A stretch of 64,000 nucleotides of DNA from Providencia vermicola (GCF_020381325.1 NZ_JAGSPI010000013.1:62001-126000); one strand, 5' to 3'. Positions 26,817 through 37,719 are shown, numbered from the stretch's first letter. A program made the numbers and translations. The notes: generated from the letters alone by a model not told the origin.

Positions 26817-28082
26817 ATGACTTCATTCGCAACCACTTCAAGCCAGTATTTAACCCCTGAACATTTACGCACGCTACCTGCACAATACGGTACCCCTGTT
26901 TGGGTATATGACAGTGCTGTCATTATTGAGCGTATTAAGCAATTACAAGTCTTTGATACGGTGCGCTTTGCTCAAAAAGCCAGTTCAAATATTCATATTT
27001 TACGCCTTATGAGAGAGCAGGGTGTTAAAGTGGATTCAGTTTCTTTAGGGGAAATCGAACGTGCGCTGGTGGCAGGGTTCAAGCCAGGGCGTGAAAATTC
27101 AGAAATCGTGTTTACTGCGGACGTGCTTGATAGAGCTACACTGGCTAAAGTGACGGAGCTGGATATACCAGTCAATGCGGGGTCAATTGATATGTTAGAC
27201 CAAATTGGTCAGCAAAAAGCAGGGCACCCAGTTTGGCTTCGTATCAACCCTGGTTTTGGTCATGGTCATAGCCAAAAAACCAATACGGGCGGTGAAAACA
27301 GTAAACACGGTATTTGGCATGAAGATTTGCCAGCTGCACTCGAGAAAATTCGTCATTACAATTTATCGTTAGTCGGTATTCATATGCACATTGGCTCCGG
27401 CGTTGATTATCAACACCTTGCAGATGTATGTGATTCGATGGTGGCACTGGTTACGACTGCTGGCGTAGATCTTCATGCTATTTCAGCGGGTGGTGGGTTA
27501 TCGACACCTTACCGTGAAGGCGATGAATTAATCGATGTGCAGCATTATTATAGTTTATGGGATAACGCGCGCCAGCGCATAGCACAGCATCTAGGACACG
27601 CGATTGAACTTGAAATCGAACCAGGCCGCTATTTAGTGGCTGAATCGGGCGTTTTGCTGGCGGAAGTACGTGCTGTGAAAGATATGGGCAGCCGTCATTA
27701 TGTCCTAGTCGACAGTGGTTTTAATGATTTAATGCGCCCTGCGATGTATGGCAGTTATCATCATATTTCTGTTTTACCTGCAGACGGAAGTGCTGCGGAT
27801 GAGTCACAGCTAAAAGACACTATCATTGCAGGCCCTTTATGTGAATCTGGAGATGTGTTCACTCAGCTTGAAGGCGGGCTTGTGGTGACTCGCGCATTAC
27901 CTGAGGTCAATGTGGGGGATTATTTGGTTTTCCACGACACAGGCGCCTATGGCGCATCTATGTCTTCAAACTATAATAGCCGACCATTATTACCAGAGGT
28001 AATGTTTGTTGAGGGGAAACCGCAATTAATTCGCCGTCGTCAGACAATAGAAGAATTATTAGCGTTAGAGCTATCACTTTAA
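26817..28082 (+). CDS. lysA: Diaminopimelate decarboxylase
   Basis: 421 aa (E. coli 420). PLP-dependent alanine-racemase-fold enzyme that converts meso-diaminopimelate into lysine. The PLP lysine is in FAQKASSNIHILR, with HMHIGSGVD, SAGGGLSTPY and the C-terminal CESGDVFT active-site cysteine region and YGASMSSNYNSRP. Divergent from its activator lysR. A strong terminator follows. Confidence 0.98.
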   Translation: MTSFATTSSQYLTPEHLRTLPAQYGTPVWVYDSAVIIERIKQLQVFDTVRFAQKASSNIHILRLMREQGVKVDSVSLGEIERALVAGFKPGRENSEIVFTADVLDRATLAKVTELDIPVNAGSIDMLDQIGQQKAGHPVWLRINPGFGHGHSQKTNTGGENSKHGIWHEDLPAALEKIRHYNLSLVGIHMHIGSGVDYQHLADVCDSMVALVTTAGVDLHAISAGGGLSTPYREGDELIDVQHYYSLWDNARQRIAQHLGHAIELEIEPGRYLVAESGVLLAEVRAVKDMGSRHYVLVDSGFNDLMRPAMYGSYHHISVLPADGSAADESQLKDTIIAGPLCESGDVFTQLEGGLVVTRALPEVNVGDYLVFHDTGAYGASMSSNYNSRPLLPEVMFVEGKPQLIRRRQTIEELLALELSL

Positions 28083-28100
28083 AAATTGTCAATGTGATGA

Positions 28101-28132
28101 AAAAGCCAGCGATTAAGTCGCTGGTTTTTTTT
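28101..28132 (+). terminator. Terminator after lysA
   Basis: CCAGCGA (28106-28112) pairs with TCGCTGG (28118-28124), followed by eight T. Confidence 0.85.
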
Positions 28133-28242
28133 ATTTTAAAGAAAGTAAAAACTACTCTTTTGGGTGATTTACAATATTTTTTTGCATGTGAATATAAGGA
28201 TTTCTACCACTGATTAATTGATATTTTTGGAATAATTTAAAT

Positions 28243-28881
28243 ATGAGGCTAATACTCTTTTTTTCTTTATTTTTATTATCTGGTTGTCTTTTGAAATCAC
28301 CTAAAGACGATATTTTAAAACCTTCGTATAGGATGTTGAACTTTGGCTACGATAGTAAATATTTATCATATGATTCAGGTTATAATGTTCTAATTCCTCC
28401 TCCTAAAAATGAAAAGGACTTTTATTTATTAAAAGATAAGGCAACGTCAGGTGACTCAGAGAGCAATTTATTAATGTTTAAATTGTTCTATAAAGATTCA
28501 AATTGTAATTACTTTTCTTTTGAAACTATAAATCCTAATTTTATTTGTGCAAAGGCTGTTGATTATTTAATTGATTCAGTCAATAGCAATCCTAATAATA
28601 ATCTAGCCTTGTATGAAATGAGTAAGCTGTATTACAACGGCATTGTTTTAGAAAAAAATGATAACAAGGCAATGGGTATTCTAGACAGAATAATAAAAAA
28701 AGGGGGAAGAAACGCGGTATTGGTTTGTGATTATTTAGTTGAAATAACACTTTTTGATGATGATAGAAATATCAAAGACCTCGATAAAGCACGCTATTAT
28801 GCCAATATTGGCGCAGAAAATGGCAGTGAAAAATGTCAAAAGTATCGTGATGATATCGACAGTTATATAAATAATAAATGA
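28243..28881 (+). CDS. Sel1-like repeat lipoprotein, copy 1
   Basis: 212 aa. Lipoprotein signal with a LLSGC lipobox (cysteine at 15). After a short linker containing PSYRML, the body has Sel1/TPR-like helical pairs (GDSESNLLMFKLFY, LYEMSKLYYNGIVLEKNDNKA, KARYYANIGAENGSEKCQ). Strongly AT-rich and lysine/asparagine-rich compared with lysA and fadE, suggesting acquisition. The next gene is a diverged tandem copy. I do not recognise a function; Sel1 proteins usually mediate protein contacts, and tandem lipoproteins of this kind can be surface scaffolds or immunity proteins. The ribosome binding site is weak. Confidence 0.75.
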   Translation: MRLILFFSLFLLSGCLLKSPKDDILKPSYRMLNFGYDSKYLSYDSGYNVLIPPPKNEKDFYLLKDKATSGDSESNLLMFKLFYKDSNCNYFSFETINPNFICAKAVDYLIDSVNSNPNNNLALYEMSKLYYNGIVLEKNDNKAMGILDRIIKKGGRNAVLVCDYLVEITLFDDDRNIKDLDKARYYANIGAENGSEKCQKYRDDIDSYINNK

Positions 28882-28966
28882 AAGAGTAGGGGGGCATGGA
28901 AAGTGAAACATATACGCCAGTGCATTATTTACGAGTTGGTTAATAAAAGATAAAGACGGTACTAAA

Positions 28967-29668
28967 ATGAGATATATATTTATTTTTCTAATTTTTACTC
29001 TAATTGGATGTCAGTCAAATCTACATTCCGAAAGGTTTTTACAGAATAACGATGTTAGAACTCCCTCTTATAGAATGCTAGCATTTTTTATCGAGAGTAT
29101 AAAATTTAAACAAGAAAAAAAACTTTTCCAAACGATGCTACCAATCCAAAGCGTAAAAAATTTTTATGAACTTCAATATAAAGCCAATAAAGGTGATGCA
29201 AAAAGCCATTATCTTTTGTTTTTATTATATTTTGATGATTCAGCCTGTTCTAAAAATAGTTTGGTTAATTTAAAACGGGTTGCTGATGAAAATTGCAAGA
29301 TTGCGTTAGAACATTTAAATGAAACAGTGAATATTGATCCTAATTTTCAGCTAGGCTTGTATAAACTCGCTTATTTTAACCAGTATGGTATTGGTGTGGA
29401 TGTTAATTTTAATCAGTCAATAGCGTATTGGGAAAGGTTAAAGGAAACACAAGGTTATTATCGAGAATTAGCATTGACGTCAGCAGCAAATATCTATTTT
29501 TATGAGTTTAATGAAATAGGTAAGGCAAAGGAATATTTAACCATTTGTGCAAAAGAAGGTGGGGCTAGGTGCCAATTTGAATTAAATGGTTGGGATAACA
29601 AAATGAAGTTACGTCCTTATATATTGGATGCAAAAAATAGAGAGCGCGGGCTAGAAAATAGTGAATAG
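28967..29668 (+). CDS. Sel1-like repeat lipoprotein, copy 2
   Basis: 233 aa, lipobox LIGC (cysteine at 15). It shares with copy 1 the same plan and motifs: PSYRML after the signal, NFYELQYKANKGDAKSHYLLF against FYLLKDKATSGDSESNLLMF, then LYKLAYFNQYGIG and KAKEYLTICAKEGGARCQ. The pair must stem from a tandem duplication followed by strong divergence. Spacing to copy 1 is 85 bases with no clear terminator, so they may form one transcript. Located in the periplasmic face of a membrane; function unknown. Confidence 0.75.
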   Translation: MRYIFIFLIFTLIGCQSNLHSERFLQNNDVRTPSYRMLAFFIESIKFKQEKKLFQTMLPIQSVKNFYELQYKANKGDAKSHYLLFLLYFDDSACSKNSLVNLKRVADENCKIALEHLNETVNIDPNFQLGLYKLAYFNQYGIGVDVNFNQSIAYWERLKETQGYYRELALTSAANIYFYEFNEIGKAKEYLTICAKEGGARCQFELNGWDNKMKLRPYILDAKNRERGLENSE

Positions 29669-29730
29669 TCAGTATTATTCCTTCAAGTTAAGTCTTCGGT
29701 GTAGTTTAACCCATTAATAGTAATAACAAA

Positions 29731-29761
29731 AAACTCAAGGAGTATGATGCTCCTTGAGTTT
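29731..29761. terminator. Bidirectional terminator between lipoprotein genes and fadE
   Basis: Perfect 12-base stem AAACTCAAGGAG (29731-29742) and CTCCTTGAGTTT (29750-29761) with a 7-base loop; T-run on the minus strand. Confidence 0.8.
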
Positions 29762-29778
29762 CATTGCTTATTTATAAA

Positions 29779-32244
29779 CTAAGCGGCTTTCTTTTTCTTG
29801 CTAACGTCTTCGTTTGACGGTTCATCAGGAGACTTTTTTGACGGAAGCACTCCTAAGTCATCAAATTCAAACTCATCGACATTAATCGTACGTAACCGGC
29901 TCGCTTCTGCTTTACGTAGGATATCGGCTTCTTCCTGCGTGATGACATTTTCAGGCAGCATTTGATCTGCCAGTTTGTCTAAACGGGTGAAGCTCAGTTT
30001 ACGTTCTTTCAGGCGGCAGATACGCTCGAAAATAGGCTCAGCAGCGATGATGTCATATAAAGCCTGATTTACTAACCCATGAGGGTTATTTTCTGTTGGC
30101 GTTAAGTATTGACCACGGCCTAATCTGTCACGAGTTTCTGATGGTTCCATCAACAGCTGTGCCAATTTATGATCAAGTTTGTCTGATGGCATGGACATCG
30201 CACGGCCTGTAGGGAACAAGGTCACTCGCATAATTGTTGCCACCATTTTGTTCGGGAAGTTTTTCAGCAGATCATCAATCGCTTTTTCAGACTGATATAA
30301 ACAATCTTCAACAGCCCATTTTACCAGTGGTAAATCTGCTTTTTGGCGACCTTCATCTTCATAGCGTTTTAAGGTGGCTGATGCAAGATACAGGTTGCTG
30401 AGGATATCCCCTAAGCGAGCTGAAATACGTTCGCGACGTTTTAAGCTGCCACCTAACACACCCATTGCGACATCGGATAACAACGCTAAGTTAGCACTAT
30501 GGCGATTTAACATCTGATAATAGCGGCGTGTTTCATCTTTGGTTGGTGCATGACTACCACGACCGTTAGTTAAACCTAACCAGAAGCTGCGGAATTGGTT
30601 ACTAATGACATGACCAATGTGACCAAATACGGCTTTATCAAATTTGTGTAGGTTGTTATCTTGCGCTGCCGCCATTTCCTCTAAGACGAATGGATGGCAA
30701 CGAATTGCACCTTGACCAAAGATAATCATACTGCGAGTAAGGATGTTCGCCCCTTCAACAGTAATTGCAATCGGTGCACCTTGATAAGCCCGTGCAACAA
30801 AGTTGGAGTCCCCTAAGCAGATACCTTTACCGCCTGTGATATCCATCGCATCAATAATGGCGCGCTGACCGCGGTGGGTACAGTGGTACTTAACGATAGC
30901 CGAAAGTACTGCGGGTTTTTCGCCTAACATAATACCAGAGGTAATTAATGTGGCTGCTGCATCCATCAAGTAAGTATTACCGGCGATGCGTGCTAAGGGT
31001 TCTTCGATACCTTCCATTTTGCCAATCGGTAATTTGAATTGGCGGCGAATATAAGAATAGGCACCTGTTGCAATAGCAATACTTTTTAAGCTCCCTGTTG
31101 AGTTAGATGGCAAGGTGATACCACGCCCAACAGATAGACATTCCACTAACATTCTCCAGCCTTGTCCCGCCATTTTTGGCCCGCCGATGATATAATCGAT
31201 AGGAACAAAAATGTCTTTTCCGCGAGTCGGGCCATTCATAAATGGAATATTGAGTGGGAAGTGACGGTGACCAATTTCAACGCCCGGCGTGTTGGTTGGA
31301 ATTAATGCACAGGTGATGCCGAGGTTTTTCTCACCGCCTAATAGTTTGTCTGGATCTGACAATTTAAACGCAAGGCCAAGTACAGTGGCGATAGGCGCTA
31401 AGGTAATATAGCGTTTATTCCATGATAAACGCATACCTAATACTTGTTCACCCTGCCATTCCCCCATACAGACAACACCAGAATCGGGAATCGCACCTGC
31501 ATCGGAGCCTGCTTCAGGGCTAGTTAAGGCAAAACACGGAATTTCTTCACCCGTTGCTAAGCCTGGTAGGTAGCGTTGTTTTTGCTCATCAGTACCATAA
31601 TGCTGTAATAATTCACCTGGGCCTAATGAGTTTGGTACACCCACCGTAATGGCTAAAATACCTGATACACCTGCAAGTTTTTGTAATACTTGGGATTGCG
31701 CGTAAGCTGAAAACTCAAGACCACCATATTCTTTTTTGATGATCATGGCGAAAAAGCGGTGATCGCGAAGATATTGCCAAACTTCAGGCGTTAAGTCAGC
31801 AAGCTCATGGCTAACTTCAAAATCATTTACCATGCCACACACAGTTTCTACTGGGCCATCAATAAACGCTTGTTCTTCTGCCGTTAACTGTGGTTTTGGA
31901 TAATTATGCAGTTTGTTCCAATCAGGCGCACCACGGAAAAGGTCGCCTTCCCACCATGTTGTTCCTGCGTCAATAGCCTCTTTTTCGGTTCTCGACATTG
32001 GCGGCATGACTTTTTGGAACATTTTCATTGCACGTGCTGAGAAAAAGGATTGGCGTACAGGAGAAAAAACAAATGGGAATAAGACTAGAGCGACTGGCAG
32101 CAACATCCAATAACTCCAAATATTTAACATGCCCATGACGACAGTATAGGCTAATAGCAGTACTGTACTGAGTACAAGAGAGGTTCTGTGATAACTAAGT
32201 ACGCCAATTAAGGCGAGAAATAACACAATGCTAAGAAGGATCAT
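29779..32244 (-). CDS. fadE: Acyl-CoA dehydrogenase FadE
   Basis: 821 aa (E. coli 814). FAD-dependent first step of fatty acid beta-oxidation, acyl-CoA to trans-2-enoyl-CoA. Two to three hydrophobic segments in residues 1-70 anchor it to the inner membrane; then the acyl-CoA dehydrogenase core shows [28 protein letters not shown] and [15 protein letters not shown]. The C-terminal tail is lysine-rich (SKKKKAA). A likely FadR operator lies 26 bases upstream, so repression without fatty acids is expected. Order fadE/gmhA-yafJ-yafK matches E. coli. Confidence 0.97.
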   Translation of the reverse strand: MILLSIVLFLALIGVLSYHRTSLVLSTVLLLAYTVVMGMLNIWSYWMLLPVALVLFPFVFSPVRQSFFSARAMKMFQKVMPPMSRTEKEAIDAGTTWWEGDLFRGAPDWNKLHNYPKPQLTAEEQAFIDGPVETVCGMVNDFEVSHELADLTPEVWQYLRDHRFFAMIIKKEYGGLEFSAYAQSQVLQKLAGVSGILAITVGVPNSLGPGELLQHYGTDEQKQRYLPGLATGEEIPCFALTSPEAGSDAGAIPDSGVVCMGEWQGEQVLGMRLSWNKRYITLAPIATVLGLAFKLSDPDKLLGGEKNLGITCALIPTNTPGVEIGHRHFPLNIPFMNGPTRGKDIFVPIDYIIGGPKMAGQGWRMLVECLSVGRGITLPSNSTGSLKSIAIATGAYSYIRRQFKLPIGKMEGIEEPLARIAGNTYLMDAAATLITSGIMLGEKPAVLSAIVKYHCTHRGQRAIIDAMDITGGKGICLGDSNFVARAYQGAPIAITVEGANILTRSMIIFGQGAIRCHPFVLEEMAAAQDNNLHKFDKAVFGHIGHVISNQFRSFWLGLTNGRGSHAPTKDETRRYYQMLNRHSANLALLSDVAMGVLGGSLKRRERISARLGDILSNLYLASATLKRYEDEGRQKADLPLVKWAVEDCLYQSEKAIDDLLKNFPNKMVATIMRVTLFPTGRAMSMPSDKLDHKLAQLLMEPSETRDRLGRGQYLTPTENNPHGLVNQALYDIIAAEPIFERICRLKERKLSFTRLDKLADQMLPENVITQEEADILRKAEASRLRTINVDEFEFDDLGVLPSKKSPDEPSNEDVSKKKKAA

Positions 32245-32266
32245 AGTGGATCTCCTGTCGACTTGT

Positions 32267-32285
32267 AAGAGGTCTGACCTGTTTG
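32267..32285. promoter_or_regulatory. Putative FadR operator upstream of fadE
   Basis: Contains the palindrome AGGTC-T-GACCT (32270-32280), flanked by AAG and GTTTG, resembling FadR sites of the TGGTCNGACCA type. It lies in the fadE leader/promoter region, where FadR represses in E. coli. Confidence 0.6.
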
Positions 32286-32635
32286 ATAACTTAATCTATA
32301 CCTAGCAATAAAGAATTAGCAATATATTTACATCTTAATTACAACTTAGTTCACAAAAAAATCAAATAATGGGGGGGATAGTTGAAATTAAAATTATTAC
32401 CATTAAAGAAAATAAGGTTATTAAGCATAACAAAACGTTATTTTTGTCGACGAGCTCAAGACAGCACAATCAAAAGTAGAAACAAAAAGCCCCCTGTGCA
32501 ACAATCTGAGTATTAAAGCTTAATGACTGATATCCATCTGAATTTGTGTCCTAGTGCGAACGATTTACTGTAAATCATTTTGGATGTAAGTTGGCTATAT
32601 TCTCAATAACGTATTCTTAATTAAGGGGAAACCTC
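32286..32635. other. fadE-gmhA intergenic region
   Basis: About 350 bases, AT-rich, with promoters expected for both divergent genes. A TATATT box at about 32597 before gmhA is plausible. No gene or structured RNA is recognised. Confidence 0.4.
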
Positions 32636-33214
32636 ATGTACCAAGATTTGATCCGCAGTGAATTAACTGAAGCGGCTGAGACGTTATCAAATTTCCTAAG
32701 TGACGAAGCGAATATCGAAGCCATTCAACAAGCGGCTGTGTTATTAGCGGACTCTTTTAAAGCAGGCGGCAAAGTCTTATCTTGTGGCAATGGTGGATCT
32801 CACTGCGATGCGATGCATTTTGCTGAAGAATTGACCGGCCGTTATCGTGAAAACCGTCCAGGTTATCCAGCTATTGCGATCTCAGATGTGAGCCATTTAT
32901 CCTGTGTGAGTAATGACTTCGGCTATGAGTTTGTTTTCTCTCGTTTTATTGAAGCTGTTGGCATGAAAGGTGATGTGTTGCTGGGAATTTCAACGTCAGG
33001 TAACTCAGGAAATATTATCAAAGCGATTGCCGCTGCACGTGAAAAAGGTATGAAAGTCATCACATTAACAGGAAAAGATGGTGGCAAAATGGCAGGCACG
33101 GCAGATATTGAAATTCGTGTACCTCATTTTGGTTATGCGGATCGTATTCAAGAGATTCATATCAAAGTTATCCATATCCTTATTCAATTAATTGAAAAAG
33201 AGATGGTGAAGTAA
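32636..33214 (+). CDS. gmhA: Sedoheptulose-7-phosphate isomerase GmhA
   Basis: 192 aa, E. coli length (also named lpcA). SIS-domain enzyme making D-glycero-D-manno-heptose 7-phosphate, the first step towards the ADP-heptose of the LPS inner core. Active-site and SIS motifs are visible: [37 protein letters not shown] and [13 protein letters not shown] (landmarks). Ribosome binding site AAGGGGAA precedes the ATG. yafJ follows 27 bases later. Confidence 0.97.
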   Translation: MYQDLIRSELTEAAETLSNFLSDEANIEAIQQAAVLLADSFKAGGKVLSCGNGGSHCDAMHFAEELTGRYRENRPGYPAIAISDVSHLSCVSNDFGYEFVFSRFIEAVGMKGDVLLGISTSGNSGNIIKAIAAAREKGMKVITLTGKDGGKMAGTADIEIRVPHFGYADRIQEIHIKVIHILIQLIEKEMVK

Positions 33215-33241
33215 CGATTTAGCCGTTGTAGGAGCTTTTAA

Positions 33242-34009
33242 ATGTGCGAGTTGCTTGGCATGAGTGCCAATGTTCCAACAGATATTACCTTTAGTTTGAG
33301 TGGGTTAATTTCTCGTGGTGGCCAAACTGGACCACACAAAGATGGCTGGGGAATCACGTTTTACGAAGGTCTCGGGTGTCGCACATTTAAAGATCCACAA
33401 CCGAGCTTTACATCCCCCGTTGCGCGTTTTGTGCAGGAATACCCCATCAAGTCTGAAAGTATTGTGGCGCATATCCGCCAAGCTAATCGAGGGGATGTAT
33501 CGTTAGTGAACACTCACCCTTTCACCAGAGAGCTATGGGGACGTAATTGGACTTATGCTCATAATGGACAACTTAAGGGATATCGTTCCCTTAACACAGG
33601 GCGTTATTGGCCGATTGGGGAAACAGACAGTGAATGGGCATTTTGTTGGATTTTGCAACAACTGAGTGAAAAATATCCACGAAAACCATCAAACTGGAAA
33701 AGCGTCTTTCGTTTTATTGCAACTTTAGCTGATCAATTGCGTAGCAAAGGTGTCTTCAATATGTTGTTGTCTGATGGGCAATATTTGATGGCGTTTAGCT
33801 CAACGAAATTACATTGGATCACGCGTAAAGCGCCGTTTGGCATGGCTAAGTTGCTCGATCAAGATATTGAAATTGATTTTGCACAGTGCACAACACCAAC
33901 AGATATCGTCTCTGTGATTGCAACTCAACCTTTGACAGGCAATGAAGACTGGCAAAGGATTGAGCCAGGTAATTTTGTGTTATTCCACCTTGGTCAGCGC
34001 ATACTGTGA
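33242..34009 (+). CDS. yafJ: YafJ, class II glutamine amidotransferase-like protein
   Basis: 255 aa. Begins MCELLGMSANVP, so Cys2 is the N-terminal nucleophile after Met removal, as in class II (Ntn) glutamine amidotransferases; NTHPF and YAHNGQL are further glutaminase-site motifs. The acceptor for ammonia is unknown. It lies after gmhA as in E. coli. The last 30 bases overlap the end of yafK on the other strand. Confidence 0.95.
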   Translation: MCELLGMSANVPTDITFSLSGLISRGGQTGPHKDGWGITFYEGLGCRTFKDPQPSFTSPVARFVQEYPIKSESIVAHIRQANRGDVSLVNTHPFTRELWGRNWTYAHNGQLKGYRSLNTGRYWPIGETDSEWAFCWILQQLSEKYPRKPSNWKSVFRFIATLADQLRSKGVFNMLLSDGQYLMAFSSTKLHWITRKAPFGMAKLLDQDIEIDFAQCTTPTDIVSVIATQPLTGNEDWQRIEPGNFVLFHLGQRIL

Positions 34010-34717
34010 TTTCATCCCTAACAACTTTGTTGGGGTATCAGGTAGGCCCATGACTGCATATTTTCCTGAATTTACAGAGACCTGTGCGAGTCTTCCTGTT
34101 TGGTTGAAATACTCATAGGCAGGCTGCAGTTGCTTCCAAAACGTGTAATGGCTTGAATTTCGGTAGCGCAGCATATTTTCTTTCGTCATTTTAAACGGAT
34201 AGATATTCACGTTAATCGTCGATTGGCCGTTTAGCAATGCGGTTTCTACCGTTTGGTAAATTTCGCCCATGTATTTATCAGTCATCGCATAACAACCTAC
34301 CGACACGCAGCTGCCGTGGATCATCAGGTAACTTCCGCTATACCCTTGGGCTTTATCAAACTCATTAGGGAAACCAATATTGATAGATCGGTAATACCGA
34401 CTATTAGGGTTGAGCTGCTCTGCCGTAATTTGATAGAAACCTTCAGGGCTTTTAAGATCACCCTCTATTTTCTTTGGCCCTAACCCACCAGAAAACTTAC
34501 AAATTGGATAGGTTTTCGACAAGGTATATTTGCCTGACGGTGCTTTTTGGTATAGTTCAAGCACACCTTCTTGTTTAAATATTTGTATAAATATCGATGA
34601 GTCAAGATTCGCTCGTGATTCATTCTTTAGCAAAAATGAAGCGTTATCTGCCTGAGCAACCAATGTATACATGAGTACAAATGGAGATATGGCACAAAGT
34701 AATTTACTTTTTTTCAT
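33980..34717 (-). CDS. yafK: YafK/DpaA, L,D-transpeptidase-family protein
   Basis: 245 aa with a Sec signal peptide (about 24 residues, ending AQA). YkuD/L,D-transpeptidase fold with the catalytic motif HGSCVSVGCYAM; the second cysteine is the nucleophile. The E. coli protein (DpaA, also LdtF) removes Braun lipoprotein from peptidoglycan rather than forming crosslinks; the same role is inferred. Periplasmic. Convergent with yafJ and overlapping it by 30 bases. Confidence 0.93.
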   Translation of the reverse strand: MKKSKLLCAISPFVLMYTLVAQADNASFLLKNESRANLDSSIFIQIFKQEGVLELYQKAPSGKYTLSKTYPICKFSGGLGPKKIEGDLKSPEGFYQITAEQLNPNSRYYRSINIGFPNEFDKAQGYSGSYLMIHGSCVSVGCYAMTDKYMGEIYQTVETALLNGQSTINVNIYPFKMTKENMLRYRNSSHYTFWKQLQPAYEYFNQTGRLAQVSVNSGKYAVMGLPDTPTKLLGMKSQYALTKVE

Positions 34718-35132
34718 GCTTAAGCCAAATATTGAAGGTGATGTTGATTAAAAATAACACATGTTTTACACATTTTAGACGAGCTGTTTAAAAATTAATA
34801 TAGGTTGTTAATAGTTTTTAAATGAATCTTTATTGATTAAATAATAAACAGTCATCGATAAACATGAGCTTATTGCTCGGCAATATCGAATTGTTAATGG
34901 AAAAAATTAAATAATAATGCAATTTGCTTGAACTATGTCACTTCTCTAGACGGACAGCGTGAGCTGAAACTGATAAAATTACGACTGGCAGAAGACAAGA
35001 ATTTAGTAACAATTTTGTGAGAATACTCGCTCAAGTCACGAAGGTGACTTGAGTAGTTTTTATGACTGAGTCGCTATCATTCATTGCTGAATCGTTAGCT
35101 TAGGGTTTAACTGATAAACTTGTGCAGATCTT
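34718..35132. other. Region upstream of nqrA
   Basis: 415 bases. The left part is AT-rich and should contain the yafK promoter. A terminator-like hairpin at 35030-35061 lies 72 bases before nqrA, although no plus-strand gene precedes it within 1 kb. No coding frame is seen. Confidence 0.45.
35030..35061 (+). terminator. Terminator-like hairpin in the nqr leader
   Basis: CTCAAGTCAC (35030-35039) pairs with GTGACTTGAG (35044-35053), four-base loop GAAG, then TAGTTTTT. It could end a small RNA or attenuate nqr transcription. Confidence 0.6.
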
Positions 35133-36476
35133 ATGATTAAAATTAAAAAAGGCCTCAACCTTCCCATCGCAGGTGAGCCAGCCCAAGTGATAGAAGACGG
35201 CCCGAAAATTCAACACGTAGCATTGCTAGGTGAGGAATATGTCGGAATGCGTCCTTCGATGCTGGTTAAAGAAGGTGAGCGTGTAATAAAAGGGCAGGTT
35301 CTTTTTGAAGATAAAAAGAACCCAGGGGTCGTATTTACGAGTCCTGCCTGCGGAAAAATTGTTGCTATTCATCGTGGTGAGCGTCGTGTACTTCAATCTG
35401 TAGTCATCGAAATTGAGGGTGATGAACAAGTCACTTTTGCTGCATATACCCGTGATGAACTACCTGCATTAACTCGTGAGCAAGTCGAAGATAACCTAAT
35501 TAAATCAGGTATGTGGACCTCTTTAAGAACGCGTCCATTTAGCCGTTCTCCACAACCAGGTTCTTCACCTATTGCTATTTTTGTGACTGCAATGGATACC
35601 AGCCCATTAGCTGCTGATCCTGTTGGTATTATTCGCGAAAATGAGCAAGCATTTAATGATGGCTTATTGGTTCTTAGCCACTTAACGGAAGGTAAAATCC
35701 ATGTATGCCATGGAGAGGGAGATTTACCAAAGGTTAACAGCCAATCACAAATTGCTTATACCCAGTTTGGTGGGCCACACCCTGCGGGGTTAGCTGGTAC
35801 TCACATTCACTTCTTGGAGCCCGTTAGCATCAAGAAAAAAGTGTGGAGCTTGAATTATCAAGATGTTATCGCTATTGGGAAGCTATTTGTTACGGGTCAC
35901 TTATACACTGACCGTGTGGTTTCCCTTGCAGGGCCACAAGTTGAAAAGCCGCGCTTAGTCCGCACCCGCCTTGGGGCTGATTTATATGAATTGACCCAAG
36001 GACAACTCAAAGCAGGTGAAAACCGTATTATTTCGGGTTCTGTGCTTTGGGGGGTTACCTGTGATGAAACCCATCACTATCTTGGTCGTTTTCATAACCA
36101 AGTTTCTGTTCTCGCAGAAGGCCGTGAAAAAGAATTATTTGGATGGATTATGCCAGGGGTAAATAAATTCACTATTACCCGTACAACGATTGGGCATTTT
36201 TTGAAAAATAAACGCTTTAACTTCACGACGACGATGAATGGTGGTGAGCGTTCAATGGTACCAATTGGTAACTACGAACGTGTGATGCCGCTGGACATCA
36301 TGATTACGCACTTGTTGCGCGATCTCCTTGCGGGGGATACCGATACATCACAAGAACTAGGCTGTTTAGAGCTGGATGAAGAAGATTTGGGGTTATGTAC
36401 CTACGTCTGCCCAGCGAAGTATGAATACGGTCCGGTGCTACGTGATGTGTTGTCCAAGATAGAGCTAGAAGGGTAA
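35133..36476 (+). CDS. nqrA: Na+-translocating NADH-quinone reductase subunit A
   Basis: 447 aa, complete, standard length. Peripheral cytoplasmic subunit of Na+-NQR, which oxidises NADH, reduces ubiquinone and pumps sodium. Starts [16 protein letters not shown] as in the family, with [16 protein letters not shown] in the middle. First gene of nqrABCDEF; only four bases separate it from nqrB. Confidence 0.97.
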   Translation: MIKIKKGLNLPIAGEPAQVIEDGPKIQHVALLGEEYVGMRPSMLVKEGERVIKGQVLFEDKKNPGVVFTSPACGKIVAIHRGERRVLQSVVIEIEGDEQVTFAAYTRDELPALTREQVEDNLIKSGMWTSLRTRPFSRSPQPGSSPIAIFVTAMDTSPLAADPVGIIRENEQAFNDGLLVLSHLTEGKIHVCHGEGDLPKVNSQSQIAYTQFGGPHPAGLAGTHIHFLEPVSIKKKVWSLNYQDVIAIGKLFVTGHLYTDRVVSLAGPQVEKPRLVRTRLGADLYELTQGQLKAGENRIISGSVLWGVTCDETHHYLGRFHNQVSVLAEGREKELFGWIMPGVNKFTITRTTIGHFLKNKRFNFTTTMNGGERSMVPIGNYERVMPLDIMITHLLRDLLAGDTDTSQELGCLELDEEDLGLCTYVCPAKYEYGPVLRDVLSKIELEG

Positions 36477-36480
36477 TTCC

Positions 36481-37719
36481 ATGGGTCTGAAACATTTATT
36501 TGAAAAATATGAGCACCATTTTGAGCCCGGTGGAAAGTTAGCGAAATACTATGCACTGTATGAAGCAGTTTCGACTGTTTTCTACACGCCGGGTACAGTC
36601 ACTAAAGGTCGTTCTCATGTCCGAGATACTATCGATCTTAAACGTATGATGATCTTGGTGTGGCTCGCCGTTTTTCCAGCGATGTTCTGGGGGATGTATA
36701 ATGTGGGAAATCAAGCGATCCCTGCATTACATCAACTATATAGTGGTGTTGAATTACAGCAAATTATTGCGAGTGATTGGCATTACAGCTTAGCGCAGTT
36801 CTTAGGCGCATCATTGTCGATGGACGCAGGATGGGGAAGTAAAATGCTGCTAGGTGCAGTGTATTTTCTTCCTATTTATGCCGTTGTTTTCTTGGTTGGC
36901 GGGTTCTGGGAAGTTTTATTTGCCATGATCCGTGGACATGAAATCAACGAAGGTTTTTTCATCACATCCATCTTATTTGCATTGATCGTTCCGCCTACAA
37001 TCCCACTTTGGCAGGCTGCACTAGGGATTACCTTTGGTGTGGTTGTTGCGAAGGAAATCTTTGGGGGAACAGGGCGTAACTTCTTAAACCCTGCATTAGC
37101 GGGTCGTGCATTCTTATTCTTTGCTTACCCTGCACAAATTTCGGGCGATTTAGTTTGGACTGCGGCAGATGGTTTTTCAGGTGCAACGCCATTGTCCCAA
37201 TGGGCAACGGGCGGTGAGCACGCACTGATGAATACCGTGAGTGGCGAACCTATTACATGGATGCAAGCGTTTTTAGGTAACATGCCTGGCTCTATCGGTG
37301 AAGTATCGACACTGATGCTGTTTATCGGTGGCGCGCTGATTATGTTCTTTCGCATCGCATCATGGCGTATTGTGGCTGGCGTGATGCTGGGCATGATCGC
37401 GATGTCTTATGTGTTTAATCTTATCGGTTCAGACACTAACCCATTATTTGCGATGCCATGGTGGTGGCATATGGTGTTAGGCGGTTTTGCATTCGGTATG
37501 ATTTTTATGGCGACAGACCCTGTATCCGCGTCATTTACAGATAAAGGTAAATGGGCTTACGGTATTCTGATCGGCGTAATGTGTGTTCTTATCAGGGTGG
37601 TTAACCCAGCTTACCCAGAAGGGATGATGCTGGCTATCCTGTTCGCCAATCTGTTTGCTCCTCTGTTTGACTATCTGGTCGTTCAGGCAAATATTAAGCG
37701 GAGAAAAGCTCGTGGCTAA
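36481..37719 (+). CDS. nqrB: Na+-NQR subunit B
   Basis: 412 aa multi-helix membrane subunit. The threonine that carries covalent FMN lies in the motif [12 protein letters not shown] is attached by the ApbE encoded downstream. The subunit also binds riboflavin and helps form the sodium channel. Its stop overlaps the nqrC start by eight bases, giving coupled translation. Confidence 0.97.
   Translation: MGLKHLFEKYEHHFEPGGKLAKYYALYEAVSTVFYTPGTVTKGRSHVRDTIDLKRMMILVWLAVFPAMFWGMYNVGNQAIPALHQLYSGVELQQIIASDWHYSLAQFLGASLSMDAGWGSKMLLGAVYFLPIYAVVFLVGGFWEVLFAMIRGHEINEGFFITSILFALIVPPTIPLWQAALGITFGVVVAKEIFGGTGRNFLNPALAGRAFLFFAYPAQISGDLVWTAADGFSGATPLSQWATGGEHALMNTVSGEPITWMQAFLGNMPGSIGEVSTLMLFIGGALIMFFRIASWRIVAGVMLGMIAMSYVFNLIGSDTNPLFAMPWWWHMVLGGFAFGMIFMATDPVSASFTDKGKWAYGILIGVMCVLIRVVNPAYPEGMMLAILFANLFAPLFDYLVVQANIKRRKARG

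Noticed and set aside
36304-36495. Minus-strand frame at the nqrA/nqrB junction
   Set aside because: Antisense to two conserved coupled genes; no independent support.
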